This document shows positions 1 to 5,853 of a stretch of DNA of 12,280 nt, one piece after another. Position 1 is the stretch's first letter; each line of letters opens with the position of its first letter. Below the pieces are notes generated by a model, which made no database searches, had not been told where the DNA came from, and saw only the letters and a program-made list of their open reading frames with translations. The stretch covers positions 1 to 12,280 of the forward strand of contig JACUUW010000041.1 in NCBI GenBank assembly GCA_014859075.1. The letters are read 5' to 3'. Made by a program: the position numbers and the translations under genes. This stretch comes from Desulforudis sp. GTDB lineage: Bacteria > Bacillota > Desulfotomaculia > Desulfotomaculales > Desulforudaceae.

Positions 1-2
1 GG

Positions 3-887
3 GCCGTCCTGCTGGCCGAAGTGCCCGGAATCCTTTTTCTCGACGAACTCACCAACGTGCACCGGCCTGACGTGCTGGCCGCCGCCTACAAACTGATTCA
101 AGACCGGGCCGCCGGCTTTGTCGCTTTCCGGCCGGACGTGCAGGTCATCGCCGCCGGGAACCGACCGGAAGACAGTATTGTGGCCAACCCGTTGCCGTCC
201 CCGTTACTGAATCGAGTCTATCAAATCACGGTCGAACCTCCGGTCGTGGAACAGTGGATGCGGTGGATGAATGCACACCAACCCCGTTGTGATGAACGGG
301 TCTTGGCGTATCTGCTACGGTTTCCGCAAGATTTTTGCCGGGTGACCGGTGAAGGGGAAACACTGGAAGGCTACCCCACGCCGCGTAGTTACACCAGTCT
401 GGCGCTGGACTTGGCCGCGGCCGGGGCAGCATCTCTGGATCGGTCCTCCTTATTCGCGTTATGTATCGCCGCCCTCGGCAGGGAAGTCGGAGCTAGACTC
501 TTCACCTTTCTGGAGCGTTCCGTGCCGGCCTACGAAGAATTTCTCAACGAATCATCCCTGTTCACCACCCTGGACGTCGATCAACGTTACATCGCCATCG
601 TCGTCGTTGGGCACGGACTCGCCGGTGATATCGCCGATCTGGCGACAAACCGCCCACCCGGAATCGACATCCCGGAAGCCAGGCAGGCCCTGCGCCAACG
701 TATTGGTGAATGCACCGCCCTCTTCGAGGCGATGGCCACCGAAAGCAGGGAGTATCTGATTCTCCTGTGGTTTGTGGTTTCGAATCGGCTGGATCACCCC
801 TGGAACCACGCTCTGTTCCTCGAAATGTGCGCCCAGTCGGAAACGGTGATGGTAGCTTACACTGCTGTAGGTGATTTATTGAAATAG
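3..887 (+). CDS. MoxR-type AAA+ ATPase, C-terminal part (5' end outside window)
   Basis: This is the C-terminal part of an AAA+ ATPase of the MoxR/AAA_5 kind, expected to remodel a partner protein using ATP. The reading frame is open back to base 3 with AVLLAEVPG, so the GTG at 21 is internal and the Walker A part lies outside. Visible are Walker B ILFLDEL (the DE pair at bases 42-47), sensor 1 in VIAAGNRPED (Asn at 159-161) and the arginine-finger stretch ANPLPSPLLNRV (about 195-218). A helical region without recognisable motifs follows to the TAG at 885-887. The next gene, a DUF2201 metallopeptidase/VWA protein, starts 12 bases downstream, which is the usual MoxR-plus-VWA pairing. The two should be co-transcribed and act together. 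The family is clear; the substrate is unknown. Confidence 0.88.
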   Translation, partial: AVLLAEVPGILFLDELTNVHRPDVLAAAYKLIQDRAAGFVAFRPDVQVIAAGNRPEDSIVANPLPSPLLNRVYQITVEPPVVEQWMRWMNAHQPRCDERVLAYLLRFPQDFCRVTGEGETLEGYPTPRSYTSLALDLAAAGAASLDRSSLFALCIAALGREVGARLFTFLERSVPAYEEFLNESSLFTTLDVDQRYIAIVVVGHGLAGDIADLATNRPPGIDIPEARQALRQRIGECTALFEAMATESREYLILLWFVVSNRLDHPWNHALFLEMCAQSETVMVAYTAVGDLLK

Positions 888-899
888 GTGGCCGGTTGA

Positions 900-2147
900 A
901 TGGAAGTTCTGATCCGGAACATGCGGCGGGAACTGACCGATATGAAGGCCGTTCTGTTTTTGAAAGCCCCTTTTTTGGCCCTGCTCTTGGGGAAAATGCG
1001 TATCGGCCTTAGTAGGGAGGTTCGTACCGTGGTCGCTACCACCTACGGGGATACCGTGGTGAATCCCCATTTCTGGCGGCGGCTCAGCGGTGAGGCCAAG
1101 ATCTTTATTCTGCTGCACGAGACTTTGCACCTGGCATTTCGCCATCCCTGGTCGGCTGAGGGCCGCAACCGGACCTTGTTCAACGTGGCGGCCGACATGG
1201 TGGTCAACGAGATGCTGTTTCAGCATGGATACCGGCGGGCGCCCGGCAACCCGGTGACCGCGCCCCTGGTACGGGAAATGTTGCGTGCCCGTGGTGTGAT
1301 CCTTACCACCGAGGAACTCCGTCGCGCCTCCAGTGACGAGGTCTACCTCCTGCTGTCCTCGGGTGGCGTCAGGGATGCGGACAAAGAGGCGCTTGACGAC
1401 GTGCCCCTGGATCTCGATCCCCCCGAAGGTGAACCGAAGGACCCCGGAGCCGATATCGTGCAGGACGGAGGACGGAAACCGGGGGAAAAACCGGAGGACT
1501 ATTGGCGGGCGACGGTAGCCGAAGCCGCGGTGGTGGCGCATCAGGCCGGTACATCACCGGGGGAATTCCAGCGGGTAGTCGATGAGTCACTCAGGTCACG
1601 GATCAACTGGCGTTCCCAACTTAAGCAAAGCCTCCGGGACAGCGTCGGGCGTACCGTGGTCAACACCTGGGAACGCAGTTCACGGCGATACGTCTCCTTC
1701 CCCGGAATCAAAAGACTCGGTGTGCAGACGGTCTGGGCACTTGTTGACTCCTCCGGTTCCATAACGGACGAGATTTTGGCGCAGTTCGTAGCGGAGGTCT
1801 GGGGACTTTCCAAAGTGTTCCGTTGCGAGCTCCGGGTGTGCCCGTGGGATGCCAAGGCTTATCCCCAGATCAGGGTAAACAACCCGAACCAAGTGCGCCT
1901 GCGGGTTTCAACCGGCGTGTCAGGCGGCGGCGGAACGCTCCTGGGTCCGGTCCTCCTTGAACTGCACCGGATGATGCGGCCCGAAGACGTGGTCGTCATT
2001 TTGTCAGACGGCTGCATCGGGGACCTGAAGGACATTCAGACGATGAATCTTTACCGCCGTGTGGCCGCGAAGGCCGGTGGGGTGGTCTTTGTCACCACCG
2101 GCCGGCGCCTCGAACTCCCCCGCACGCGCCTGATCACGTTTAATTAG
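900..2147 (+). CDS. DUF2201 protein: metallopeptidase-like domain plus VWA domain
   Basis: The 415-residue protein has two parts. The N-terminal domain carries HETLHLAFRH (residues 73-82, a HExxHxxxxH zinc-protease-like motif) and NVAADMVVNEML (95-106), the pattern of the DUF2201 N-terminal putative metallopeptidase. A polar, Asp/Pro/Gly-rich linker covers about 160-200. The C-terminal domain is VWA-like with a complete MIDAS: DSSGS (283-287), the Thr in GGGGT (342-346) and Asp 370 in ILSDG. It probably binds a metal through the MIDAS and serves as partner of the MoxR-type ATPase encoded 12 bases upstream. Start ATG at 900 is supported by AGGTGG at 886-891, which overlaps the upstream stop. 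No signal peptide or membrane segment is obvious, so it is likely cytoplasmic. Peptidase activity is inferred from the motif only. Confidence 0.88.
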   Translation: MEVLIRNMRRELTDMKAVLFLKAPFLALLLGKMRIGLSREVRTVVATTYGDTVVNPHFWRRLSGEAKIFILLHETLHLAFRHPWSAEGRNRTLFNVAADMVVNEMLFQHGYRRAPGNPVTAPLVREMLRARGVILTTEELRRASSDEVYLLLSSGGVRDADKEALDDVPLDLDPPEGEPKDPGADIVQDGGRKPGEKPEDYWRATVAEAAVVAHQAGTSPGEFQRVVDESLRSRINWRSQLKQSLRDSVGRTVVNTWERSSRRYVSFPGIKRLGVQTVWALVDSSGSITDEILAQFVAEVWGLSKVFRCELRVCPWDAKAYPQIRVNNPNQVRLRVSTGVSGGGGTLLGPVLLELHRMMRPEDVVVILSDGCIGDLKDIQTMNLYRRVAAKAGGVVFVTTGRRLELPRTRLITFN

Positions 2148-2151
2148 AATG

Positions 2152-2397
2152 TTATTCGAAGCGGTACTGGACCTCCAGTTCCGGCCCCCCGACAGCCTTC
2201 TCCTGAACGATTTCTCCGTGGTATATGACCAGAAAGTGGGTGGGCCACAGTTCAAGGTCGCAGCATACTACCGGATTACAGGCCAGGTCGGGCCACTCCT
2301 GGTCCGCCAACGCTTCCATGGGCGAAGAGTATTGTTTCACGACGGTACCGGCCCAGTCGCCGCAATGCGGGCACTGACCGGCAAGCACCGCCGTCAT
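2152..2397 (-). CDS. Small cysteine-rich hypothetical protein, zinc-ribbon-like
   Basis: I do not recognise a named family. With the ATG at 2397 the product has 81 residues. It begins MTAVLAGQCPHCG (Cys 9 and 12, a CPxCG knuckle) and has a second cysteine group, Cys 40, 45 and 46, in ACNPVVCC. Together these could make a zinc ribbon. The ATG start is preceded by AAGGAG with 9 bases spacing. An alternative GTG at 2427, preceded by GGGAGG, would add ten residues (MKIVPKEIVP). I prefer the ATG because the ribosome binding site is closer to consensus, but both are possible. The gene is convergent with the DUF2201 gene (stops 4 bases apart) and divergent from the amidohydrolase gene. No promoter for it was convincing. 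Confidence 0.65.
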   Translation of the reverse strand: MTAVLAGQCPHCGDWAGTVVKQYSSPMEALADQEWPDLACNPVVCCDLELWPTHFLVIYHGEIVQEKAVGGPELEVQYRFE

Positions 2398-2494
2398 GGG
2401 CACGATCTCCTTCGGCACTATTTTCACTACTCTTGAACCTCCCGTCTCCCGGACTCGCGGGACACACCGCCCCAGACCGGGCAGGCATTTCCCT

Positions 2495-2523
2495 TTGACA
2501 GCCCGACCTTTAGTGTGGATTAT
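2495..2523 (+). promoter_or_regulatory. Sigma-A-type promoter of the amidohydrolase gene
   Basis: A perfect TTGACA (-35, 2495-2500) lies 17 bases from GATTAT (-10, 2518-2523, 4 of 6 consensus bases). Transcription would start near 2530, giving a leader of about 65 bases before the ATG at 2597. That would place the in-frame open stretch upstream of 2530 outside the message, which argues against a longer N-terminus. Confidence 0.6.
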
Positions 2524-2596
2524 TCATATCCATACAGGAAACCCAATCCCCGGCCTAGAACCCGTTATTAAGACTTATCCGCTGGAGCGTAACGTG

Positions 2597-3463
2597 ATGC
2601 ACACGGTCATCGACGCGCACATTCATCTTTTCCCACCCCGACTGCTACGGGCCATCTACCGGTGGTTCGTGGAACGCGCATGGACAATCCACTTCGACAA
2701 CCCGGCCGCCGATGACCTCATCCGGTTTCTTGCCGAAAACGGCGTTTATCGCGCGGTCACCAGTTGCTACGCCCACAAGCCCGGCATTGCGCAGTCGCTC
2801 AATGACTGGCTTTCCGGTCTGGCCGACCGCTGGCCGACCTTGATACCACTGGGCACGCTCCACCAGGATGATCCCGACTTGGCGGTGGAGGCCCGGCGCT
2901 GCCTGGATACTCTTGGGTTTCGTGGTTTTAAAATCCACTGCGGGGTACAGCGAGTGGTGCCCGACGATCCTCGCCTCTTTTCGCTATACGAGGCGGCGTT
3001 GGATTTCGACCGCCCCGTGCTGATCCATGCGGGCAGCGGCCCGTATCCCGCCTCCTGGTTAGGGTTTCGGCACTTCCACCGGCTTATGCGGAGATACCCC
3101 GCGCTGAAGGTCCAGGTAGCCCATCTCGGCATGTGGGAGGTGGAAGATTTTTTCTCCCTGACCGAGCGTTACCCGGGTGTCTACTTCGATCTTGCCGCCG
3201 TAACCAACCGGCACCTCGCCCTCCCCGTCTCCGGGTTGGATAAGATTCTGCGACGTTACCCGGAGCGCGTGCTCTACGGCAGTGACTTTCCGCTCATCGA
3301 GGAACCGTATCCCCGGTTCCTCGAACTGCTGCGGAGTCTGGGGTTGCCCGACGCGGTTTACCGCGGCGTCACTCGTGAAAATGCGGAAATCCTCTGGGGG
3401 ATATCAGCCGCTTCAGGGAGGAAATGCGGAGCGGGTTCTAGCGCCTCTGACCCGCGGGGTTGA
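2597..3463 (+). CDS. Amidohydrolase family (PF04909-like) metal-dependent hydrolase
   Basis: This is a 288-residue TIM-barrel amidohydrolase of the Amidohydro_2 type. These enzymes use one or two metal ions to hydrolyse, or in some branches decarboxylate, small carboxylated or cyclic substrates. Metal-site residues are in order: DAHIH (Asp 6, His 8, His 10), FKIH (Lys 112, His 114), LIHAG (His 144), VAHLG (His 176) and GSDFP (Asp 230). ATG at 2597 is chosen because GGAG at 2584-2587 is 9 bases upstream and because family members start just before the DxHxH motif. A GTG directly before it is possible. The reading frame is open upstream to 2396, but that stretch is unlike the family. The last 20 residues are Ser/Gly-rich and lie partly opposite the end of the convergent deacetylase gene (26-base overlap). 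The substrate cannot be read from the sequence. Confidence 0.88.
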   Translation: MHTVIDAHIHLFPPRLLRAIYRWFVERAWTIHFDNPAADDLIRFLAENGVYRAVTSCYAHKPGIAQSLNDWLSGLADRWPTLIPLGTLHQDDPDLAVEARRCLDTLGFRGFKIHCGVQRVVPDDPRLFSLYEAALDFDRPVLIHAGSGPYPASWLGFRHFHRLMRRYPALKVQVAHLGMWEVEDFFSLTERYPGVYFDLAAVTNRHLALPVSGLDKILRRYPERVLYGSDFPLIEEPYPRFLELLRSLGLPDAVYRGVTRENAEILWGISAASGRKCGAGSSASDPRG

Positions 3464-4229
3464 CTTGCGTCGTCTCGGATGCCGAGTAGTCACTAAGGTG
3501 TACTCCCTCATCATCCAGCAATGCTCTTAGTTCCCGTGAACACAATACGGCCAGTTCCTTCTGGCGTTCGGTAACATATGAACTCCTGGCCGCCAAAGCG
3601 TCGTCCGCCAAACCCGGGTGCGTCATCACTTCCACCACCCGGTGACCGTTACCTTTTGCTTCCGTGACCAGTCTGAAAAAGTTCACCACCGAGGCGTCCG
3701 GGCCGATCCACTCACCACAGAAGTGGTCGGGCGTGGCGACACCCTGCCTCCGGAACTCTTCCCGCATTGCGGGTTTCAGGTGTCGAGCCGGAAGCCCGTA
3801 GCTGCGGGCCGTGACAATCAGGGCCTCCAATACAACCGGGCGATGGTGGATGTGGTGATGCGTGTCCAGGTGGGTAACCGTGACGCCCCGGCGCAGCACC
3901 TTTTCAATCTGCGCCTCGAATTCGAGAACGATGTGCCGCGGATCGGGATCCACCCTCGTAAACCAGCTGGGGCGATGGAAAAAGCCCTGTTCATCAACAA
4001 GTGACGGAATGTGGTCCGGATCACTGACCGGACGACCAGCCGTGATGCACAGGTGTATTCCCGCACGCGGTATCAGGCCGCTACGCAAGTACTGGATGGC
4101 CGCCTCCGTACCCTCCTGGTTCACCATCAGACTGGCGCTGCTAATCACTCCCCGCCTGACACCCAGGAGTACAGCCTGGTTGACCCCGGCCGTAAGGCCG
4201 AGATCATCGGCGTTAACAATCAGCTTCAT
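3438..4229 (-). CDS. YdjC/ChbG-family carbohydrate deacetylase
   Basis: The 263-residue protein matches the YdjC/ChbG family, metal-dependent deacetylases acting on N-acetylated sugars such as diacetylchitobiose. Family marks are NADDLG at residues 6-11 close to the N-terminus, His 59 in GIHLC, HLDTHHHIHH at 120-129 and His 204 in MTHPG. The Asp and His residues are expected to form the catalytic and metal site. The ATG at 4229 is preceded by GGGGAG with 9 bases spacing, and an extended -10 box lies only 26 bases upstream. A longer form from the in-frame ATG at 4316 would therefore start before the predicted transcript. The gene stands alone, with no sugar transporter or kinase next to it, so the physiological substrate is open. 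Its end overlaps the convergent amidohydrolase gene. Confidence 0.9.
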   Translation of the reverse strand: MKLIVNADDLGLTAGVNQAVLLGVRRGVISSASLMVNQEGTEAAIQYLRSGLIPRAGIHLCITAGRPVSDPDHIPSLVDEQGFFHRPSWFTRVDPDPRHIVLEFEAQIEKVLRRGVTVTHLDTHHHIHHRPVVLEALIVTARSYGLPARHLKPAMREEFRRQGVATPDHFCGEWIGPDASVVNFFRLVTEAKGNGHRVVEVMTHPGLADDALAARSSYVTERQKELAVLCSRELRALLDDEGVHLSDYSASETTQVNPAGQRR

Positions 4230-4254
4230 GCATCCACGCTCCCCATCTGGCTTC

Positions 4255-4263
4255 ATTATAACA
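4255..4263 (-). promoter_or_regulatory. Extended -10 promoter of the deacetylase gene
   Basis: On the minus strand the bases read TGTTATAAT: a perfect TATAAT (4260 down to 4255) with the TG of an extended -10. No good -35 is seen at 16-18 bases, which is acceptable for an extended -10 promoter. Transcription would begin near 4248, leaving a leader of about 19 bases that holds the GGGGAG ribosome binding site. Confidence 0.6.
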
Positions 4264-4317
4264 TTTTCTAGAGGAACGCAAGGCAAAGAATCAGCTGCCG
4301 CTTGTTCACGGTACAAT

Positions 4318-4350
4318 GAAAGACGGCACCCTCATAGTCAGGATGCCGCC
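4318..4350 (-). terminator. Rho-independent terminator after the small membrane protein gene
   Basis: On the minus strand a 10-bp stem (arms 4350-4341 and 4331-4322, two G-T pairs) with a 9-base loop is followed by TTTC. It lies 25 bases past the stop of the 56-residue membrane protein gene and before the promoter of the deacetylase gene, so it should separate the two units. The U-tract is short. Confidence 0.55.
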
Positions 4351-4374
4351 TGCGGGAACATCCGCCGGGTATGC

Positions 4375-4545
4375 CTATTGCTTGTTTATGGTCGGCCGCA
4401 GAAAATCAAGAAGGCTCAGTATCACCGCCGCGACCCCAAAGCCGAGCACTCCGGCCCCCAAAAGGCCACCGATCAGGAACCAGCCGGCGAGAGCAACAAT
4501 TGCACCGATGATCAGGACGACCCAAGTCAGACTTGTACCTTCCAT
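4375..4545 (-). CDS. Small two-helix membrane protein (56 residues)
   Basis: The reading frame runs from ATG at 4545 to TAG at 4375. It encodes MEGTSLTWVVLIIGAIVALA followed by a Gly/Leu-rich second half, ending in a short basic tail (residues 50-56, RPTINKQ). Two hydrophobic stretches, about residues 8-25 and 27-47, predict a hairpin of two membrane helices. An AGGAGG ribosome binding site lies about 11 bases upstream of the ATG, close to ideal. A terminator-like hairpin follows the stop. I know no function; small proteins of this design are often membrane-embedded partners or stress proteins, but nothing here fixes a role. It is divergent from the unknown gene starting at 4681, and the two share an AT-rich control region. 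Confidence 0.72.
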   Translation of the reverse strand: MEGTSLTWVVLIIGAIVALAGWFLIGGLLGAGVLGFGVAAVILSLLDFLRPTINKQ

Positions 4546-4600
4546 TTATCCGCTACACCTCCTGTACATGAATATTTTTTAGGAATAGATTAACCCGATA

Positions 4601-4620
4601 CTCTGATTTTCAATCTAGAG
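4601..4620. repeat. Imperfect inverted repeat in the divergent control region
   Basis: CTCT-GATT-TTC-AATC-T-AGAG forms two arms of 8 bases with one unpaired base. It sits in an AT-rich stretch between two divergent genes and overlaps the likely -35 region of the right-hand gene. It could be an operator for a dimeric repressor or a small hairpin. Confidence 0.4.
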
Positions 4621-4636
4621 ATATAAAATATATACT
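4607..4636 (+). promoter_or_regulatory. Possible sigma-A promoter of the unknown 313-residue protein gene
   Basis: TATACT at 4631-4636 matches 5 of 6 bases of a -10 box. TTTTCA at 4607-4612, 18 bases upstream, matches 4 of 6 of a -35 box. The surrounding run of A and T makes other -10 choices possible (TATAAA at 4622-4627). The start codon used is about 38 bases beyond the predicted start of transcription. Confidence 0.4.
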
Positions 4637-4680
4637 AGGACTATTGTTGAAAGGCTTTGCACACCTGGGGGGTTTCTGCG

Positions 4681-5622
4681 GTGGTTGAATCGGAAAGGTT
4701 GTACGACGCGATCAGAGCGCAACTGATCAACGCGCGCCGGAACGGTCACAGTAAACAAGAACTGGTGTTGAACGGCAGAAGAGTATGGGTTGGGGTGGAG
4801 TCGACCCCCCTGCGGATACTGGTCTGCACGGGGCCGTCCTTTGGCGCGGAAGAAAACGCCGTTACCGTTCTGGACACGGCACGCCGTCTCCTGGGCAATC
4901 CGCCCGACGCGGTGTTTACCCGTGGCAAAAGAGGGGAACAGCCCGTCGATTATTGCGCGGTCTGGGGTAACCCAAAGCTGAGCTTTCACGAAGAGCTTTC
5001 GTCACTGATACCTGAAATCTATGCTCCCAAGAATCTGGTTAAACTCCTCTCCGGACGCTTGCGCGCCTACCTGGTCCCCGAACATCCCCGGGAATGGGCG
5101 GCTGAACAGATTGACCTGTGGCGGCGCTTCTGGACCCTCCGGCTGGAAGACCCTACCCATCGTGAACGCATCGAAGCCTTCAGTCATCCGAACACCTGGG
5201 AGTATTTCGATGTCCTGTCCGGCAGACTCGCCGCGCTCGCCACCCGCCGGATCACCGAGATGACCGACACGCCCGTGTCCGAACCGAGCATTAACGAGTT
5301 ATACCGCGTGGCAACCTTAACCGGTTACCATTTGTATCTTTTGGGGCACCCCCAGCCCCTGGACTTCCGCAAGGTGGATTTCCTCCAGGTCTCGAAGCTC
5401 GTAGCCGAGCACATGGCCTGGGAGAACATTCCGAACCAGCTGTTACAGGTGATCAACGAAATCAACGTTTCGGATATCCGGGCTTCCGGCGATCTTTTCA
5501 GGCAGGCCGTGTTGCTCCCGCCCGCGGTCCTCGACCGTCTATTACTTGAGGCAAACAAGTCCGCGGCCCTGGGATACACCACTGCGGCGGTGGCCGACAG
5601 GTTGACCGGACATTCCTGCTGA
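4681..5622 (+). CDS. Hypothetical protein of unknown function (313 residues)
   Basis: I do not recognise this protein. It is 313 residues, soluble-looking, with no signal peptide, membrane segment, nucleotide-binding loop or Cys cluster. The first 125 residues look alpha/beta: VLNGRRVWVGVE (29-40), RILVCTGPSF (45-54), and an acidic/basic mix to PEIYAPKNLVKLL. The remainder is mostly helical, with a Trp/Arg-rich helix (EWAAEQIDLWRRFWTLRL, 138-155). Start GTG at 4681 is preceded by GGGGGG with 8 bases spacing. The TTG at 4657 would add eight residues but has its GAAAGG only 2 bases away. Codon use and GC content resemble the neighbours, so a recent foreign origin is not indicated. It is transcribed alone: a divergent membrane protein gene lies to its left and a separate promoter to its right. 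Confidence 0.75.
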   Translation: MVESERLYDAIRAQLINARRNGHSKQELVLNGRRVWVGVESTPLRILVCTGPSFGAEENAVTVLDTARRLLGNPPDAVFTRGKRGEQPVDYCAVWGNPKLSFHEELSSLIPEIYAPKNLVKLLSGRLRAYLVPEHPREWAAEQIDLWRRFWTLRLEDPTHRERIEAFSHPNTWEYFDVLSGRLAALATRRITEMTDTPVSEPSINELYRVATLTGYHLYLLGHPQPLDFRKVDFLQVSKLVAEHMAWENIPNQLLQVINEINVSDIRASGDLFRQAVLLPPAVLDRLLLEANKSAALGYTTAAVADRLTGHSC

Positions 5623-5631
5623 CGACACCTA

Positions 5632-5654
5632 TCACCATCATCGGTGACGTTTTC
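5632..5654 (+). terminator. Weak terminator-like hairpin after the unknown gene
   Basis: TCACC-ATCATC-GGTGA starts 10 bases past the TGA, and a run of four T follows after CG. With only five base pairs this is a marginal rho-independent terminator; it could be chance. Confidence 0.3.
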
Positions 5655-5659
5655 CCATA

Positions 5660-5688
5660 TTGACTGAATCCGGATTTAAGTATACAAT
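5660..5688 (+). promoter_or_regulatory. Sigma-A-type promoter of the Na/Pi cotransporter gene
   Basis: TTGACT (-35, 5660-5665) and TACAAT (-10, 5683-5688) are 17 bases apart, each with 5 of 6 consensus bases. This is among the best promoters in the window. Transcription would start near 5695, about 160 bases upstream of the start codon. Confidence 0.7.
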
Positions 5689-5727
5689 TTCACTAATGCC
5701 GTCCCGCTAAGAAGAACAGCCTCCAGC

Positions 5728-5812
5728 CGCTTTCCGCGTGAGTTTCACCCACCGGAAGCGATATATCTTTTCCTGACGAAGACTGGGCTGCCGGTTCTTA
5801 CGGGGTCGGCAG
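5728..5812 (+). promoter_or_regulatory. Structured mRNA leader with two hairpins
   Basis: Between the promoter and the cotransporter start two hairpins can be drawn. One has arms CGCTTTCCG (5728-5736) and CGGAAGCG (5753-5760) with one bulged base, and an inner stem GTGA/TCAC (5738-5748). The other has arms CTGCCG (5788-5793) and CGGCAG (5807-5812), extendable by a G-U pair and followed by TTGCTTT. The second could be an attenuator. It does not match a riboswitch class I know, so the role is inferred from position only. Confidence 0.35.
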
Positions 5813-5853
5813 TTGCTTTATATTTCACAATGTTCCCGCAAGGAGGGTCGCCG

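Noticed and set aside
2396..2596. N-terminal extension of the amidohydrolase
   Set aside because: The predicted promoter lies inside this stretch, the translation is Pro/Arg-rich, and the family starts just before DAHIH, which fits the ATG at 2597.
4230..4316. 29-residue longer start of the deacetylase
   Set aside because: The extended -10 box at 4255-4263 would place transcription start downstream of that codon, and the family begins at MKLIVNADDLG.
3862..4593. Plus-strand open frame of 243 codons opposite the deacetylase and the small membrane protein
   Set aside because: It is complementary to two better supported genes, has no ribosome binding site, and its translation is Ser/Pro/Arg-rich without motifs.
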